Source: Nissolia schottii (Eukaryota > Streptophyta > Magnoliopsida > Fabales > Fabaceae). Taken from it: DNA of 64,000 nt. Made by a program: the position numbers and the translations under genes. Of the stretch, positions 35,701-47,191 are shown piece after piece (the stretch's first letter is position 1; each line of letters opens with the position of its first letter). The notes under the pieces were generated by a model, which worked only from the letters and a program-made list of their open reading frames with translations, searched no databases and was not told where the DNA came from. The stretch is from contig QANU01029220.1 in NCBI GenBank assembly GCA_003254905.1, positions 1,405,830 to 1,469,829 on the forward strand, read 5' to 3'.

Positions 35701-38700
35701 CTCATGGAATACATCATTATAAGCAATCTAAATAGCACTACGGTTGTTCAACAGAGCCATCAGAGTGAGTCTTGATTTTGTACACCCACTTGCATCCCAC
35801 AAGTGTCTTATCAGAAGGAGGATCAACCAAGTTCCAAGTGTAAGTCTTCTCTAGTGCTTGTAACTCTTCTTTCAAATCAAGCTGCCAATAAGGGTTTGTG
35901 GAGGATTCTTTATAGGATTGAGGTTCATGTAAGTGAAGCATGATAGAAAAATAGTGATAATCACATAGGTAAGAAGGTGAATTTCTTACCCTTGTTGGAT
36001 TCTCAAGAGGCAAAGGGCAGCGAGAGCTATTGCAACATTAGAAGGGGGCGGGAGATCACAACAAGAACCTGCATTAGAGTCACTAGGAGAAAGATCAATG
36101 GTGGAATTAGCGAAGAGAGGATTTGAGGTGGAAGAAATGGACTTGAAGGTGGACAGTGATGAGAATATATTGTGTTCCCAAAAGATGACATGTCGTGAGA
36201 TACGAATGTGCTGAGAGAAAGGATCCCAATAACGATAACCATTTTGCTCTATCTAGTAACCTAATAAGCAACAAAGGCGGGAATGATGTTCAAGTTTAGT
36301 ATGTGCATGGGGTTAAAGAAGCAAGAAACATGTGCAACCAAAAACTTGCACGGAATTGTAATATGGAAAAGTATGGTAGAGATGCTCAAAAGGAGAGACA
36401 TTACCAATGACAAAAGATGATAGTCTATTGATGACATAGATAATAGTGAGGGAAGCTTCGCCCCAAGCTCGTGCAGGACAAGAGGAAGCATAGCATGAAT
36501 AGAGTCAAGAATGTGACAATGCTTTTTCTCTGCACAACCATTTTGTTGAGAGGTACTAGGACAAGCAAACTCGGATAAAGTTCCCTGTTCATCAAGAAAT
36601 ATAAAAATCTTTGAGTCACGATATTCCATGGCATTGTCACATCAAAAAACTTTAACTACCTTAGAGAATTGTGTGTGAATCATTGTGGAAAATTTAATGT
36701 AAATCTGAGGTAGTTCATGGTGATTCTTCATTAGATATATCCAAATATAGCGTGAGTAATCATCAATAAATATGACAAAATAGTGAGATCCTCCCATAGT
36801 GGGAGTGGGAGCTGGTCCCTACACATCAGACTGTATAAGATCAAAAGGTGAATCAGAAACAAATATGCTTTTATTAAAGGATAAAGCTGGTTGTGTTAGC
36901 AGTTTGACATGAAATCCAATCAAAAGATTCACTACCAAAAGATCCTAAAGTTCTTGTGGAAAGGAGAGGACGCATTTTGCCCAATGAATTATGAGCAAGT
37001 CGTTGGTGCCATGTTTGGAAGGAAGATGATGTAGAAACAACGCAAATGTGTGAAGTAGATGGAATATAGAGACTAGTGATCTCAAACAACCTTCCAATAT
37101 TACATCCAGTCCCGATAACTTTGTAGTCCATAGATCTTGCACATGACAACCAGAGGGAGAAAAAATTATTTCATAATCAAGATCACATAATTTGCCCACC
37201 GAGATAAGATGAAAATTCAATTTGGGGATGAGGTATGTGTTTGGTAAAGTGAGATTGGACAAGGAGATGAAACCTAGATGAATGACGTTCATAAGAGACC
37301 CATCAACAGTAGTGTGTATAAAAGGTGCCACATCAGTAGTATATATGGAAAAAATTGTGAGATGCATATGTCATATGGTTGCATCATGCATAATAAAAAG
37401 TACCATCTATTATTACCTGAGGTGGTGGATAAAGTAGTAGGAGTATTATCGGAAATGGAAATAAGTTCTTTAAGGACGGACTCGATATTGCCAGTGAAAA
37501 CGACAGACAGAGAGGTAGTGGATGTAGAGGCTAGTGATCCATTGGCAGCAGTAGTAGTTGAGACTTATGCTGAGTAGACTTAGGTGGTTGACGAATAGGG
37601 CAATTCTCAATCAAGTGCCTGGCAACTTATAGTATTGACAAATTAGGCTAGGATTGGTGGCAATGATGTTTGCCAAGGCAAGGCATTTGGATGCAATGTA
37701 ACCTTTCTTCTTACAATTATGACAGTCAATGGTGGGACATTCTGGAAGGAGGTTCCCCGGGCCATGGCAGTAACGACAAGAATTACCCTTATTATCAGTA
37801 ACTGCAAATGCCATATCTAATTTAGGTTGAAAGAGGCCCAACCTAATTTCTTCAGATTTGAGACAAGGAAGAACATCCTCAAGAATGGGTAAGGGATTTT
37901 GATGCAACAAGGATGCTTGAACTAGTTCATAATCATCAGTGAAAGCCATCAAAAATTGAATAAGTCGTGTGTGACCGCGATGTTCTTCGTATTGCCTAGC
38001 ATCACTTTTATGCTTCATGGTTGGTTCACACGAGCTTAATTGATCATAGAAAGCTTCCATTTGAGCAACAAAATTATAAACAACTTGTCCAAGTAATTTT
38101 TTTAGACTGTAGAGCTCCTTCAATAACTGATATTGATGAGGCAAATCAGAAATGGTGTAATGATTTTTCAGGTGATCCCATACCTCTTTGGTTGTGTCAA
38201 AATAGCCAAATTGAAGGTGAATGCTAGGGGTGGAGGTATTGTAAACCAAGTGATGATATGATGATTCTTGTTGTCCCAATCTCCCAATTCATAAATAAAG
38301 GTTTCATCAGTATCATCTTCAAATTTGACAGGACCCATAATGTCACCAGTCACATATCTCCAGAAATTGTAACCTTTAAAAAAACCACACATAACTTCAA
38401 CCCAGTGAGTGTAATTTAAACTGTTGAGCATAATAGGAATAGGATGAGCAACATCTGTTTTATCCATGATAAAGACAAACACAACAACAGAGGGAAAAGT
38501 GCATTGTTGGAGTAGAAATCACAAAAATGGACCAAAAAAATGGAATTATCTCACCAAAAAATCTTGGGAAGGTGTAAGTGGTGTTGTCAAGTCAACATTG
38601 ATTAGGAAGCACAAGTCTGCCACATCAACAACAAATGGAGGCCACGTCAGCATGCTAGTCAAACAGAGGGATTAGTCAACATAGGTGACAATGGTGCAGT

Positions 38701-39000
38701 GACAAGCGGGGTGAGCCAGGCAAATGCTTAGTAACACACAAACTAAGGGGCATGAAGAAAATGTGGTGAGAGAAACGCGTGAAAAAATTGTGAAACCTTC
38801 GAGGGGTGCGTGGGACACTGGAATAAGATGTAATTTTAGTGAAAGAGTTGTTGGAGGACGGGGAGCAGAGTGTTGTCGGCGGTGACGAAAATGGACCACG
38901 AAAAGGTATAGTAAATAGGTAGGGAAACAGGCTATGATAGAGAAAAAAGATGGCTTACTAATACCACATAGAAAACAAAATAGGAAAATATATCTGAATA

Positions 39001-39031
<31 letters not shown>

Positions 39032-41551
39032 TGTATGTATTGTATTCTCAATTTTGTGTGTTTACAAAGAATGATATGCCTATTTATAGGCCAGTTACAA
39101 ATAACAATTGTTTAAAGATAAGAACTAATCAGGATAAAGCTTAACTATAAAGATATCTTAATACCCCTAACAGAATCAAAGTTTCTACTAAATTTGTCTG
39201 TGATTCAAACTGGATAATGCTAAGTAAGTGTTTGAGGTATTAATGTTAAGATTATAAGTTCGTAAGCTTGGAAATGTAATTAAAGAGCTATTGGTGATAA
39301 GAGACTGCCTTATAGGGTTGAACAACTGGCCTCTGTAAAAACCTTTTCAAGGATGAGCCTAAGAAAGCTCCTTGTATAGTAGGTCTGTTCACGGGATAAG
39401 ACGCCCTCTAATCGTGGTTGTTTGTGGTAGTTTTGTGGTGGCTTAAGGCTGGTGTCTTAGAGTTGGAAGAGAATATTTTCCAAATGCTCTGGTTGATGAC
39501 TTGATGGTTCTCTAAGGTTTCTAAATTGTGTTGTGTATGTTGAGTCAGATGCATGTCAAGATGTGTGTTTTGAGAGTGTATGAGTTAGATGATTAAGTCT
39601 TTCCTTTGCCTATGTTTTAGTTATCCACTGGGTATGGGTTGACTGCTCCCACTTTATGTCACAATCACACAATCTTTCTCTTATGATCTCCATTCCTACA
39701 AGCTACCTCTCCATCTTTGCTATGGGCCTCCCTGATGACCCAAGATTTTGTGGATTTAAAGTGGTGATCAGGGACACATTTTGGGAAAATGAGGCTTGGT
39801 TTGTGGGGTAGGGTGACTGTGATGGGAGAGGGCAAAGCGTCAGAGCATCTTACACACCTAGAATTGCTGACACAGAGTTTACTTAGTTGAATGAGTTTCC
39901 ATAGCATCTTTATGTGGGTTTAAAGAGACCATTGATACAACCCAAGTCCCCCAAGTCATACCCCAAGTAGTTCCCCTTATTCCCCCTTGTTCATCCTTGC
40001 ATTCTTTCTTCCTTTGGCTGCGTTTGGTACTAGAGACATGGCAAAGGAACAGAGATAGAGAAAATTTCTGTCCTTCTAGGCCCCAACTTTGTGTCCCCAT
40101 AGGCAAAATTTTTTTGTCCCTTCTGTCTTAACTTTAATGAGGTACAAAAAATATAGAAATTTTCTGTCCTTTAATCTCTGTTCCCTTGTCTTGTCCCTAA
40201 TATCAAACACAGCCTTTAGATGCACAAGTGGGTCATAAATTACCCTCTAATCTTGCTAATGGTGATTAGTCATCCTTAATCTTTTGTTAAATTTGCTCAT
40301 AAAATTTGGCATGGATTCAATCTGCTCAATAAACCTTCAACCTTATTCTAGTGAACCATGTCTGTTAAGATATATATCGACAGAGTTATTGTTGCACACC
40401 AAAATCATTCTTTTGCTATCATATATTCTTTCTATGTAGAACTATCACTAACAGTGTGTGTATATATTTAAATTGTTTAGACATTTGAAGAGGCTGATAC
40501 AAAACAAGATGGGAAGATTGACAAAGAAGAATGGCGAAACCTTGTCTCTCACCGTCCATCTCTTCTAAGAAATATGAATCTTCACTATCTCAAGTGAGTA
40601 TCTCTTCTTGTTAATTACTGGTAACACTCTTTGTAGTTACTATAGTTTATACGTGGTTGTGCATGGGTTAGTTAGTTTGTTAGAATAAGCCATAATATTA
40701 TTAATTAAAACTACTATTTACTGGGGAAGTAGCACATTTCCATCTTCACTTTTTATAGAAAAAGAAAAAGAAAAGTTTCAAATTCTTTCCTATTATAGAA
40801 AAACTACTGCCTCAACTTAGCCTTTTGCTTCACTTGTTTTCCCTTGTATATTCTCATATCACCAACCAAAACTTTTGACAAAAATTATAGTAATAGCCGG
40901 TTGGATGGGATATCATGGTGGAACTTACTCCAACACTTAAATTTTTGACAAATAGTTTAGTTGTTTAGTAATTTTTTTACCTTTTATTAACCCTTTGAAA
41001 AAATTTAAATAACTAAAAAGTTGTACATTGTTGTCAGAAAAATGTGGCATTTCATTAATTTTTAAATAAATGAGTGAGTTTTATGATTTTTTTTATTTCA
41101 TCTAACCATTCTTATAATTTTTGTCAAGAATTTTAACCAAAAAAAACTTTTGGTTGAGTTCTTGCTCTAGCACGAATTGTCATACTTCCTATTTGGTAAG
41201 AAGAAATGTAACTTGATCTAACTGTTCTATTAAAAATTAATGATAAATTAACTCGAATGTAAAAAAATTATTTTCTTCTTAAAAACTAGAATGTAAAAGA
41301 AAAAAAGAATGAACTGGTCATATATATCATGTAAATTGAGAATATATTGGAATTGAAAACTTGGACTATGATTTTGACCTATATATTTTGTATTCTGTGT
41401 CTAAAGGAACTACACCAACACATATTGACTTGGATTTTGTTATGTAGCTCAAGTATCTAATAAACTGACAACTTTTTTATTTCCTTTTGGTAGAGATATC
41501 ACCACCACATTTCCGAGCTTTGTGTTTCACTCACAAGTTGATGACCATTAA
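32512..41551 (+). CDS. CBL: Calcineurin B-like calcium sensor, CBL2/3 type, one exon absent
   Basis: Visible exons: 32512-32644, 32901-32983, 33903-33962, 34185-34293, 34946-35026, 40481-40593, 41494-41551. The start gives [12 protein letters not shown]...NC with Cys at 4, 12 and 18, the pattern of vacuole-membrane CBL2/3/6 proteins that are S-acylated there. EF-hand 1 region ([18 protein letters not shown]), EF-hand 2 ([17 protein letters not shown]) and EF-hand 4 ([17 protein letters not shown]) are present, as is the C-terminal FPSF motif targeted by CIPK kinases. The exon for EF-hand 3 (FxFQLYDL...) is missing between 34293 and 34946, where a lone N sits. The flanking phases require a 3n+2 exon. 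A usual 53-base exon would give 229 residues, close to the normal 226; without it the frame breaks. Intron 6 is 5.4 kb and holds a copia element. CBLs recruit CIPK kinases to act on ion transporters. Confidence 0.88.
32693..32738. repeat. AT microsatellite in CBL intron 1
   Basis: An uninterrupted TA repeat of about 46 bases lies 50 bp after the exon 1 donor. Confidence 0.9.
33041..33156. mobile_element. 116-bp CACTA-like MITE in CBL intron 2
   Basis: The left arm CACTACAAGAAAAATGG pairs with the right arm CCATTTTTTTATAGTG, and GCAGAATTGGTAGATTTG-type words repeat inside. The flanking triplets (ATT and AGT) differ by one base, so the target duplication is only suggestive. Confidence 0.55.
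34405..34405. other. Ambiguous base N, probable collapsed gap
   Basis: The N is preceded by a pyrimidine tract ending TTTTTTTAC and followed at once by GTATGTG, a good splice donor. This is what would remain if an acceptor AG and a complete exon had been lost between them, and it lies where the CBL EF-hand 3 exon should be. Confidence 0.7.
35540..36013 (-). pseudogene. Copia reverse transcriptase start joined to RNase H end
   Basis: At 35738-36013 the minus strand reads the copia RT entry ([35 protein letters not shown]). Immediately beyond, in another frame with an in-frame stop, comes [19 protein letters not shown], the conserved end of copia RNase H. The catalytic middle of RT is absent, so roughly 1 kb was deleted between these points. 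Confidence 0.8.
36261..37367 (-). pseudogene. Copia protease-region and integrase remnant
   Basis: The pieces 36945-37367 and 36874-37149 overlap in different frames. They show [19 protein letters not shown] from the end of the protease region and [13 protein letters not shown] from the GAG-pre-integrase zinc region. 36261-36629 shows the integrase core end ([20 protein letters not shown]). Frame changes between pieces indicate decay. Confidence 0.8.
37611..38467 (-). pseudogene. Copia gag remnant with zinc knuckles
   Basis: The start at 38467 reads [20 protein letters not shown]; the frame breaks near 38200 and resumes in 37611-38279 with a UBN2-type gag and a paired CCHC-like segment ([28 protein letters not shown]). 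The first knuckle lacks its histidine in the usual place. Confidence 0.8.
39003..39040. repeat. TATG microsatellite in the copia 5' LTR
   Basis: About nine TATG units lie within the 5' LTR and are absent from the 3' LTR, so the expansion came after insertion. Confidence 0.8.
40016..40214. mobile_element. 199-bp foldback MITE in CBL intron 6
   Basis: It begins GGCTGCGTTTGGTA and ends ATCAAACACAGCC. The arms pair over about 60 bases, including CAAAGGAACAGAGAT against ATCTCTGTTCCCTTG. Flanking TTT on both sides is a possible 3-bp target duplication, as in PIF/Harbinger-type MITEs. Confidence 0.7.
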
Positions 41552-43282
41552 TTGAGGAAAACTACAACATCATTTGTGGCTTCATTGGTCTAGATGGACA
41601 AATATTCTCTCTCTTTGTTTTGCTTTGGAATGATGAAATCTATGTGATGAAATGTTGTTTTTATATTTTTATTGAAATGAACTTCACTTTTGCCTTTTTG
41701 GACAATGTTATTTTCGCTGTATCTTTTTGCTTCAATTTATGTTGAAAATGAAAGGAGAACATGGCATATTGTGTTTGCTCAGCTTTTAAAAAATTATTAA
41801 AATGTTAATTTTTAATGTAGAGTTGAAACAATTGAATTAGGTTTTTTTGAGAAGTTACTGTCTAGTTTATCTAAAAAAGCTGAAAATTAATTTTTTGAAA
41901 TTTTTATTATGTTTAAAAATTTATGTAAATATACAAAATTCATTATTTTTTTTAAAAAAGTGATTATTTTGACAAATAAACTAAAATAAACACACCCAAT
42001 ATATACAAAGCATTTTCGATCATTTCTTTTGGCTCCCAAGCAATTTTCGTGGAGAGAAAAATTAATAAGGATAAAATCAAATGCATATAGTCCCCCTCCA
42101 ATCATGGTTTAAAAGTTAGCAATTTAACCCATTATTATGGATTATGATGAATTTTGATCCGTAAGGTTTTGTGTGTTGAGATGATTTGTTTTTGTTATTA
42201 TTACTAGATTATGCCCTTTTTTTTGTGATTGAACGGGAAAGGATAGTTGCCATTGGCATCACACCCCAGTTTGTCACAAGAGGCTTTCTGGATTATGCTC
42301 TTAAGTCTTAAAGAAAGATAAGTGTTGGTCTTAAGAATTTTCTAGAAATAATTAATAATTAAAATGGCTATGTGCACTTTAGTAGTAAGTTAGATTAGAA
42401 GTAAGGATTCATTTAAAAAAAGGTTTTATTGTTAGGGAACACTATTAAGTTAGCAAAAGTGACATAGATACTACACAAAGATTTTGAAATTACTTGATTA
42501 ATTAATAACTGAATTTGAGTTATCTTGTTTACACTTTAATTAATTTACTATATGTCTCAATATGAAATATCAATCATAAAAAGAATTAATGCGTGTGTAT
42601 AAAAATTTATATATCTTTAAAATTAAATGATTATATTAGAATTAGAAATTGATTTCTACACTAAATTAAGATTCAAAAATACTTTAATCATTAAGGGGAT
42701 GTTTGGTATAGCGTAATTTATCCAAATTACTAATAATCGTAATTCACATTAACATATTTGATGCAATATGATTGTAGATAAACTGAATTACTCAAATAAT
42801 TCATATTGTTGATAATTTGGATTATTTCTATAGGAGGTGTCTAAATAATAATAATAATGATGATGATGATGATGATAATTATAAAAATACTAGTAATTAG
42901 TATTATAAAATAATAATGAAAATAAAATTGTAATAATAAAAAAAATAAAAATAATAATAGTAATAATAATAATAAATAAATAAATAAATAAATAATAATA
43001 ATGTATATTACCTTGTAATCAATTTGTATATCAAACAAAGTAATGTAAATTCTCAATTACATGACATATGCATACTAAACACAACAATGTAATGTTACTA
43101 ACAATTTAATAAATGATAATATCTCTAAAAGGCAATTATGATTACATGATAAATTTAGAGAAAATGTGCTAAATGCCCCCTAAAATTCATGAAAATGTCA
43201 TGTTGGGCAATCACGTAAGTGCAATTTGAAAGAGATCACGTAAGTTCAATTTGAAAAAGCGATTGCATGACATTTTTTTTAA
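41552..43282. other. CBL 3' UTR, intergenic DNA and microsatellites
   Basis: The 3' UTR probably covers the first 150-200 bases. 42695-43085 may be a further MITE: GGGGATGTTTGGTATAGCG on the left, a diverged GTGTTTAGTATGCATATG on the right strand, and a TAATAA/GATGAT/TAAATAAA microsatellite inside (about 42846-43000). That microsatellite creates a meaningless isoleucine-rich minus-strand open frame. Confidence 0.4.
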
Positions 43283-43289
43283 CAAAAAT

Positions 43290-43502
43290 GTTACATGTAC
43301 ACTTAATTTCATACACTCATACATACACCATTAATAATGCACAGACTTTATTCTCACGAGTGCACAAACATTACAAACTTGTAAATGATACTCTCAACTA
43401 TACTTAATTAGGTGCACAAACATTACATGAGTTAAAACACAAACTTTATGTATATAAGTACGAGGTGTTTGTATGGTGTATGATTTTTGGTGTACGTGTA
43501 AC
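43290..43502. mobile_element. 213-bp MITE-like element, copy 2
   Basis: Same length as, and inverted relative to, 1298-1510. The ends are GTTACATGTACAC on the left and, reverse-complemented, GTTACACGTACACC on the right. The interior matches copy 1 through CATTACATGAGTTAAAACAC and GTGCACAAACATTAC. It lies a few hundred bases upstream of the NRPD4/NRPE4 leader. Confidence 0.65.
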
Positions 43503-43699
43503 ATAACTCTTTTTTTTAAAGAAAAATTATTAGTTGATAGTGTAAAATCACATGAAAATTAATACCTTAAGATTAAATTTAGATTTGGGCCTGACTAACT
43601 CTAAAAATTAGTGAAGTACAAAAGTAGCCCAAATCATATAAACAATGACATGACCAAAAATGTCAGAAAAGTTGACCAAAAATATAAAAACAGAATATA

Positions 43700-44064
43700 A
43701 CCCTGAAGGTGAAAATACCAAAATACCCTTCACTCAAGAGCTCGAAAACCTCATTTGTTCTTCCTCCATTACTGCGAGCATTCACTCTTCCTCCCAAGCC
43801 TGTTGCCCTTGTAAGCTTTTCTCTGCGGTAAGTGAAGCCTAAACGCTCCTTTCAACCCTGACCCATTTTCCTATTCTTCATCAAAATCAGCGCTTTAAAA
43901 AAAGAGAAAAAGAAAATCCTTTTTTCTTTCTTTCTGAATTTTGATCATTTCATCAGTGACACTGTGAACCCTCCAATAACACTAGTCTTTGACATCATTT
44001 CACCTGCATTGCTCTGTACTGGATTTTTTCTTTATTTGTAGGCTGAAAGCGCAAGCATTTGGTG
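43700..44064 (+). promoter_or_regulatory. 5' UTR of NRPD4/NRPE4 with an intron
   Basis: A leader exon ends CTCTGCG before GTAAGTG at 43828. The acceptor TTTATTTGTAG ends at 44041, giving a 5' UTR intron 43828-44041. The coding start follows at 44065. An open frame at 43660-43842 overlaps this leader and is not taken as a gene. Confidence 0.6.
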
Positions 44065-47000
44065 ATGTCGGAGAAAGGAGGAAAGGGTAATTCGCTTTCA
44101 AGCAAAGCAGGTAAGTGTTGTTGGACATTCCCTCTCAATTTTATTTCCATTTTCCCTTTTGGGTATTTGGTTTTCTTTTGTTGGGTGTTGAAATTTTTGG
44201 TTAGTGGGTTGGGTTTTGACTTTTGACCTAATGCATGGGATTCATGCTCCCACTGATAGTATCTTTGGGAGGAATTCTGGGTTCTTTTCTGTTGTGAGAT
44301 ACGAAATGTCAAACCTGATATTTGTAATTTTTGTGTTGTATGTTATGTCTGTATTTTTTGATTCGGGTGCCTTTATTGTGCTTTTTTGGTAAGAAAATTA
44401 ATTTTTAGGTTTGTGTGACATGATTGGATAAGTTTCCTAAGAAAAGAAGAATCAGATATGGAGTTGCCTTGACTTATGCTAAGATATAGAACCATTCAAT
44501 TGTCTCTCCCCGACTACTTAAGCTTTTGGGAAAAATGGTTCTTGATATGGTATTAGGGTTTTTGTGACCAAGTTGGTCTAGAGTTTGAACCTTGCCGCCC
44601 TGTTCTTCTAAATATTGCTTCATGCTTAAGGCCGAGATGGCTCTTGCTTGAGGGGTAAGATATAAAATTATTCAATTGTCTCCCCCAACAAGTTAAAGCT
44701 TTTTGGAGATGGGATTTGACAACTTATACTTTTGCTTCTGACTATTAAAAACAGATGCACCCAAATTATTTGTTTGTTTTACTGATATGAGATTATGTGT
44801 TGACAAGTTGGCCTATATGTGTTCATTTTGCCTTGGTGAATGGCGAATGCCGATATTTTGAACCATTGTTTAAGCACTTGATTATCTATTTTGTTGGTAG
44901 GATCCCTCAAAGGGAAAGATGACAGTGGTGCCACTGCAACAAAATCATCAAAGGGAAGGAGGGTCCAGTTTTCTAATTCTAAAGAAGGTTAGCACCATTA
45001 TTCTAGCAGTCTCGTGCTGCTTCTCAGTGGAGTATGTTAGTACTAAAGCCTCTTTGTGATGCAGCTGGTGCTTGAACTAATTCTGCAATTACCTCACTGA
45101 GATTATTGTTTGTCGTATATTGTAGGTCAATTGGAATCCAGAATAAGTAATTCACCAAAATCTGGTGGAAAAGGTTGGAGTGCAATTGCTGAAGCTATTA
45201 CTGTCTTATATTTTCAGTGACTTCTGTTCTGGCACATCTTTGTTACAATCTTTAAATAGATTGCTCATTTTTTTTTCTTGTCTCCTAAGTCATTTTATTT
45301 TTCCTGCATTATTTTTCATTTTCAAGGTGATTTTAGCAAAGGTGGAAAGGGAAATAAGGTTGCAAATGGGGACAAGGCCTCTACGTCAAAAGGCTCATCA
45401 GACCCTAGAATTGATCAAAGTCGGTGCTTGCCTTGGTTATGTTTTATGTACTTTTTTTACATGACTTTTGCAAATCACATATTATGGTTTTACTTGTATG
45501 TTGAGTGCCATTGATTTTGCCATTTTGGTTGAGTCACTACACTAACCTAATTTGCATTACATGAAACTCAGCTCTATATCTAATTAATATCAACGATGTT
45601 AATTCTATTTAGTTGACTTATGCAGCACTTCCAGAAAATATCAAATGCATGATGGACTGTGAGGCTGCAGATATCTTACAAGGAATTCAAGATCAGATGG
45701 TCATGTTATCCAGAGATTCATCTGTCAAAATCCCTGTGTGAGGACACTGAGCTCCTTTTTGTTATTAGTTTACGATTTAAGCTGAAGATCTCTTTGAGCT
45801 ATCTGAATTTTTTCTTTTTCTGTTGTAGATCATTTGACAAAGGCCTGCAGTATGCCAAAAGCAATAGCAAGTATTCAAATCCTGAGTCTGTTAGATGCGT
45901 TCTTGAGTATCCTTAATCTTTCGGGATGCTGTGTGTTTATACATTTGTGCTTACCTGCGTTTGTGTTTGTTTGCATGGATAAATGGCATTACTGCTTTGC
46001 TTTATATGACTGTCATATTTTTATCTCCATTATTGTTTTCATCCGTGTTGTTCTCTTGACCCAAATATTAGTCCTCTTAAGGACCATGGCCTCTCTGATA
46101 ATGAGGTATCAATCTCACTCTAGCTTCTTTTGTTCTTATGTGTTATTTAGCGTTCTTGACATCATTATTCCACTGCAGATATGTATGATTGCTAATGCAT
46201 GCCCCGAAACTGTTGATGAACTTTTTGCTCTTCTCCCATCGCTAAAGGTATGCCATGGATCATTATGTGTTCTGTTACGGTTTTTGCTGAAGGTTGTTTG
46301 CCTTAGTATATAATGGAAGTTGTTTTTCTGTTGATGATTATATGTTCATTAAGCAAAGGAGGTCCTCCTTGGATAAGTGATTGATATTACAAATTGATTT
46401 TTTCTTTTGGGGCCAACAATATTCAAACAGGGTGGCTGCCATTTTGGATATAGATAACTTAGGATTTTGTTGATTTTTTTGATTATATGATCATGTAACT
46501 TTTTGGATACTGGTGATAATTTAACTTTACATTATGTATGAATGGGTTCTTTGAGAAACATAATTACTAAATGGTCCCCATTGTTTCCATTCCACTCTTT
46601 TATTTTTGTATTTTTAAAATTGCTGTCAACCTAGAAGATAAAAGTAGGGCTATTAGTTTAGCATGTGCCGGAACACGTCTAGGGTAGTATGAGCCTTTTT
46701 CTTAGCCCTCCCCAACTAGTTTTATGGCTATTATATTTATATCCATGAGAGGATGAGCTTTGGTGCAACGGTAAGATTTGCCTCGTGATCTGGAGGTCAC
46801 AGGTTCAAATCCTGAATATAGCCTCTCTGCTTGCGGGGACAAGGTTCACGTACTAATCACATTTATATTCATGGTTGAAGTGGTGTCCTATGTTACTAAT
46901 CATAAGAGGATTTACTCTGTGAAGAAAAGAAACACAGAAAAAAATGAGATTACAGTAGGATGATGCCATCTTATAATATGTATCTATTTCAGGATAAGAG

Positions 47001-47067
47001 AAGTACTAACACCCAAGTTCTTAGTGATTCATTGATTGAGCTTGCTAAGCTTAAACACTTCATGTAA
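44065..47067 (+). CDS. NRPD4: Rpb4-like subunit of RNA polymerases IV and V
   Basis: Nine coding exons: 44065-44110, 44901-44987, 45126-45173, 45327-45419, 45626-45737, 45829-45906, 46072-46105, 46179-46247, 46993-47067. They join in phase to 213 residues (the Arabidopsis protein has about 205). The start MSEKGGKGNS is nearly that of Arabidopsis NRPD4/NRPE4. A lysine- and serine-rich N-terminal half, spread over small exons, is specific to this subunit and unlike Pol II NRPB4. The Rpb4 domain follows from about 92 (LPENIKCMMDCEAADIL, LSRDSSVKIPVSFDKGLQYA, NPESVRCVL, ICMIANACPETVDELFALLPSL). It works in RNA-directed DNA methylation, in the stalk of Pol IV and Pol V. The donor after exon 4 (GTCGGT) is weak but keeps the frame. 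A 3' UTR intron 47094-47191 is likely. Confidence 0.88.
46735..46873 (+). mobile_element. tRNA-derived SINE in NRPD4 intron 8 (Au-like)
   Basis: The element body is 46748-46860. It has a Pol III A box (TGGTGCAACGGTAAG) and B box (GGTTCAAATCC) spaced as in tRNA genes, and GAGCTTTGGTGCAACGGTAAG and CTGGAGGTCAC as in the plant Au SINE group. It is flanked by ATTTATATCCATG and ATTTATATTCATG, a 13-bp target duplication with one change. The 3' part is shorter than full-length Au. Confidence 0.8.
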
Positions 47068-47191
47068 AGGCCACATGATGAAGTGGCTAGCTGGTGAGTT
47101 TTTCCCCTCTTGCTTATGCTTTTGATTCACTATCATCTTTTTTATCTGCTTCATTATTACTCATGGATCATTTCCTGTATTCTGATTGCAG

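Larger units (their letters stand above)
35335..39172 (-). mobile_element. Decayed Ty1-copia retrotransposon in CBL intron 6
   Basis: The element is oriented opposite to the gene. The 5' LTR is about 38967-39172 and the 3' LTR about 35335-35506. They share GTTTACAAAGAATG, GTTACAAATAACAA and CTTAACTATAAAGATAT words with roughly a dozen differences in the best 110 bases. A polypurine tract (minus strand TTGAGTTTGAGGGGG) abuts the 3' LTR at 35507, and a tRNA-Met-like primer site with several mismatches ends near 38966. Gag, protease/integrase and RT/RNase H remnants follow in copia order. The outer LTR border at 35335 is approximate and no clear target duplication was found. Multiple stops, frameshifts and a large RT deletion make it inactive. 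Confidence 0.85.

Noticed and set aside
35563-35775. Plus-strand 70-codon open frame in CBL intron 6
   Set aside because: It is the antisense of the copia RNase H remnant.
42841-43056. Isoleucine- and leucine-rich minus-strand open frame
   Set aside because: It is the translation of TAATAA, GATGAT and TAAATAAA microsatellites.
43660-43842. Open frame before NRPD4
   Set aside because: It overlaps the 5' UTR and runs into the 5' UTR intron donor; no similarity to a known family.
46748-46860. tRNA-like A and B boxes
   Set aside because: Not a functional tRNA gene: no complete cloverleaf or anticodon arm, and target duplications with Au-type words show a SINE.
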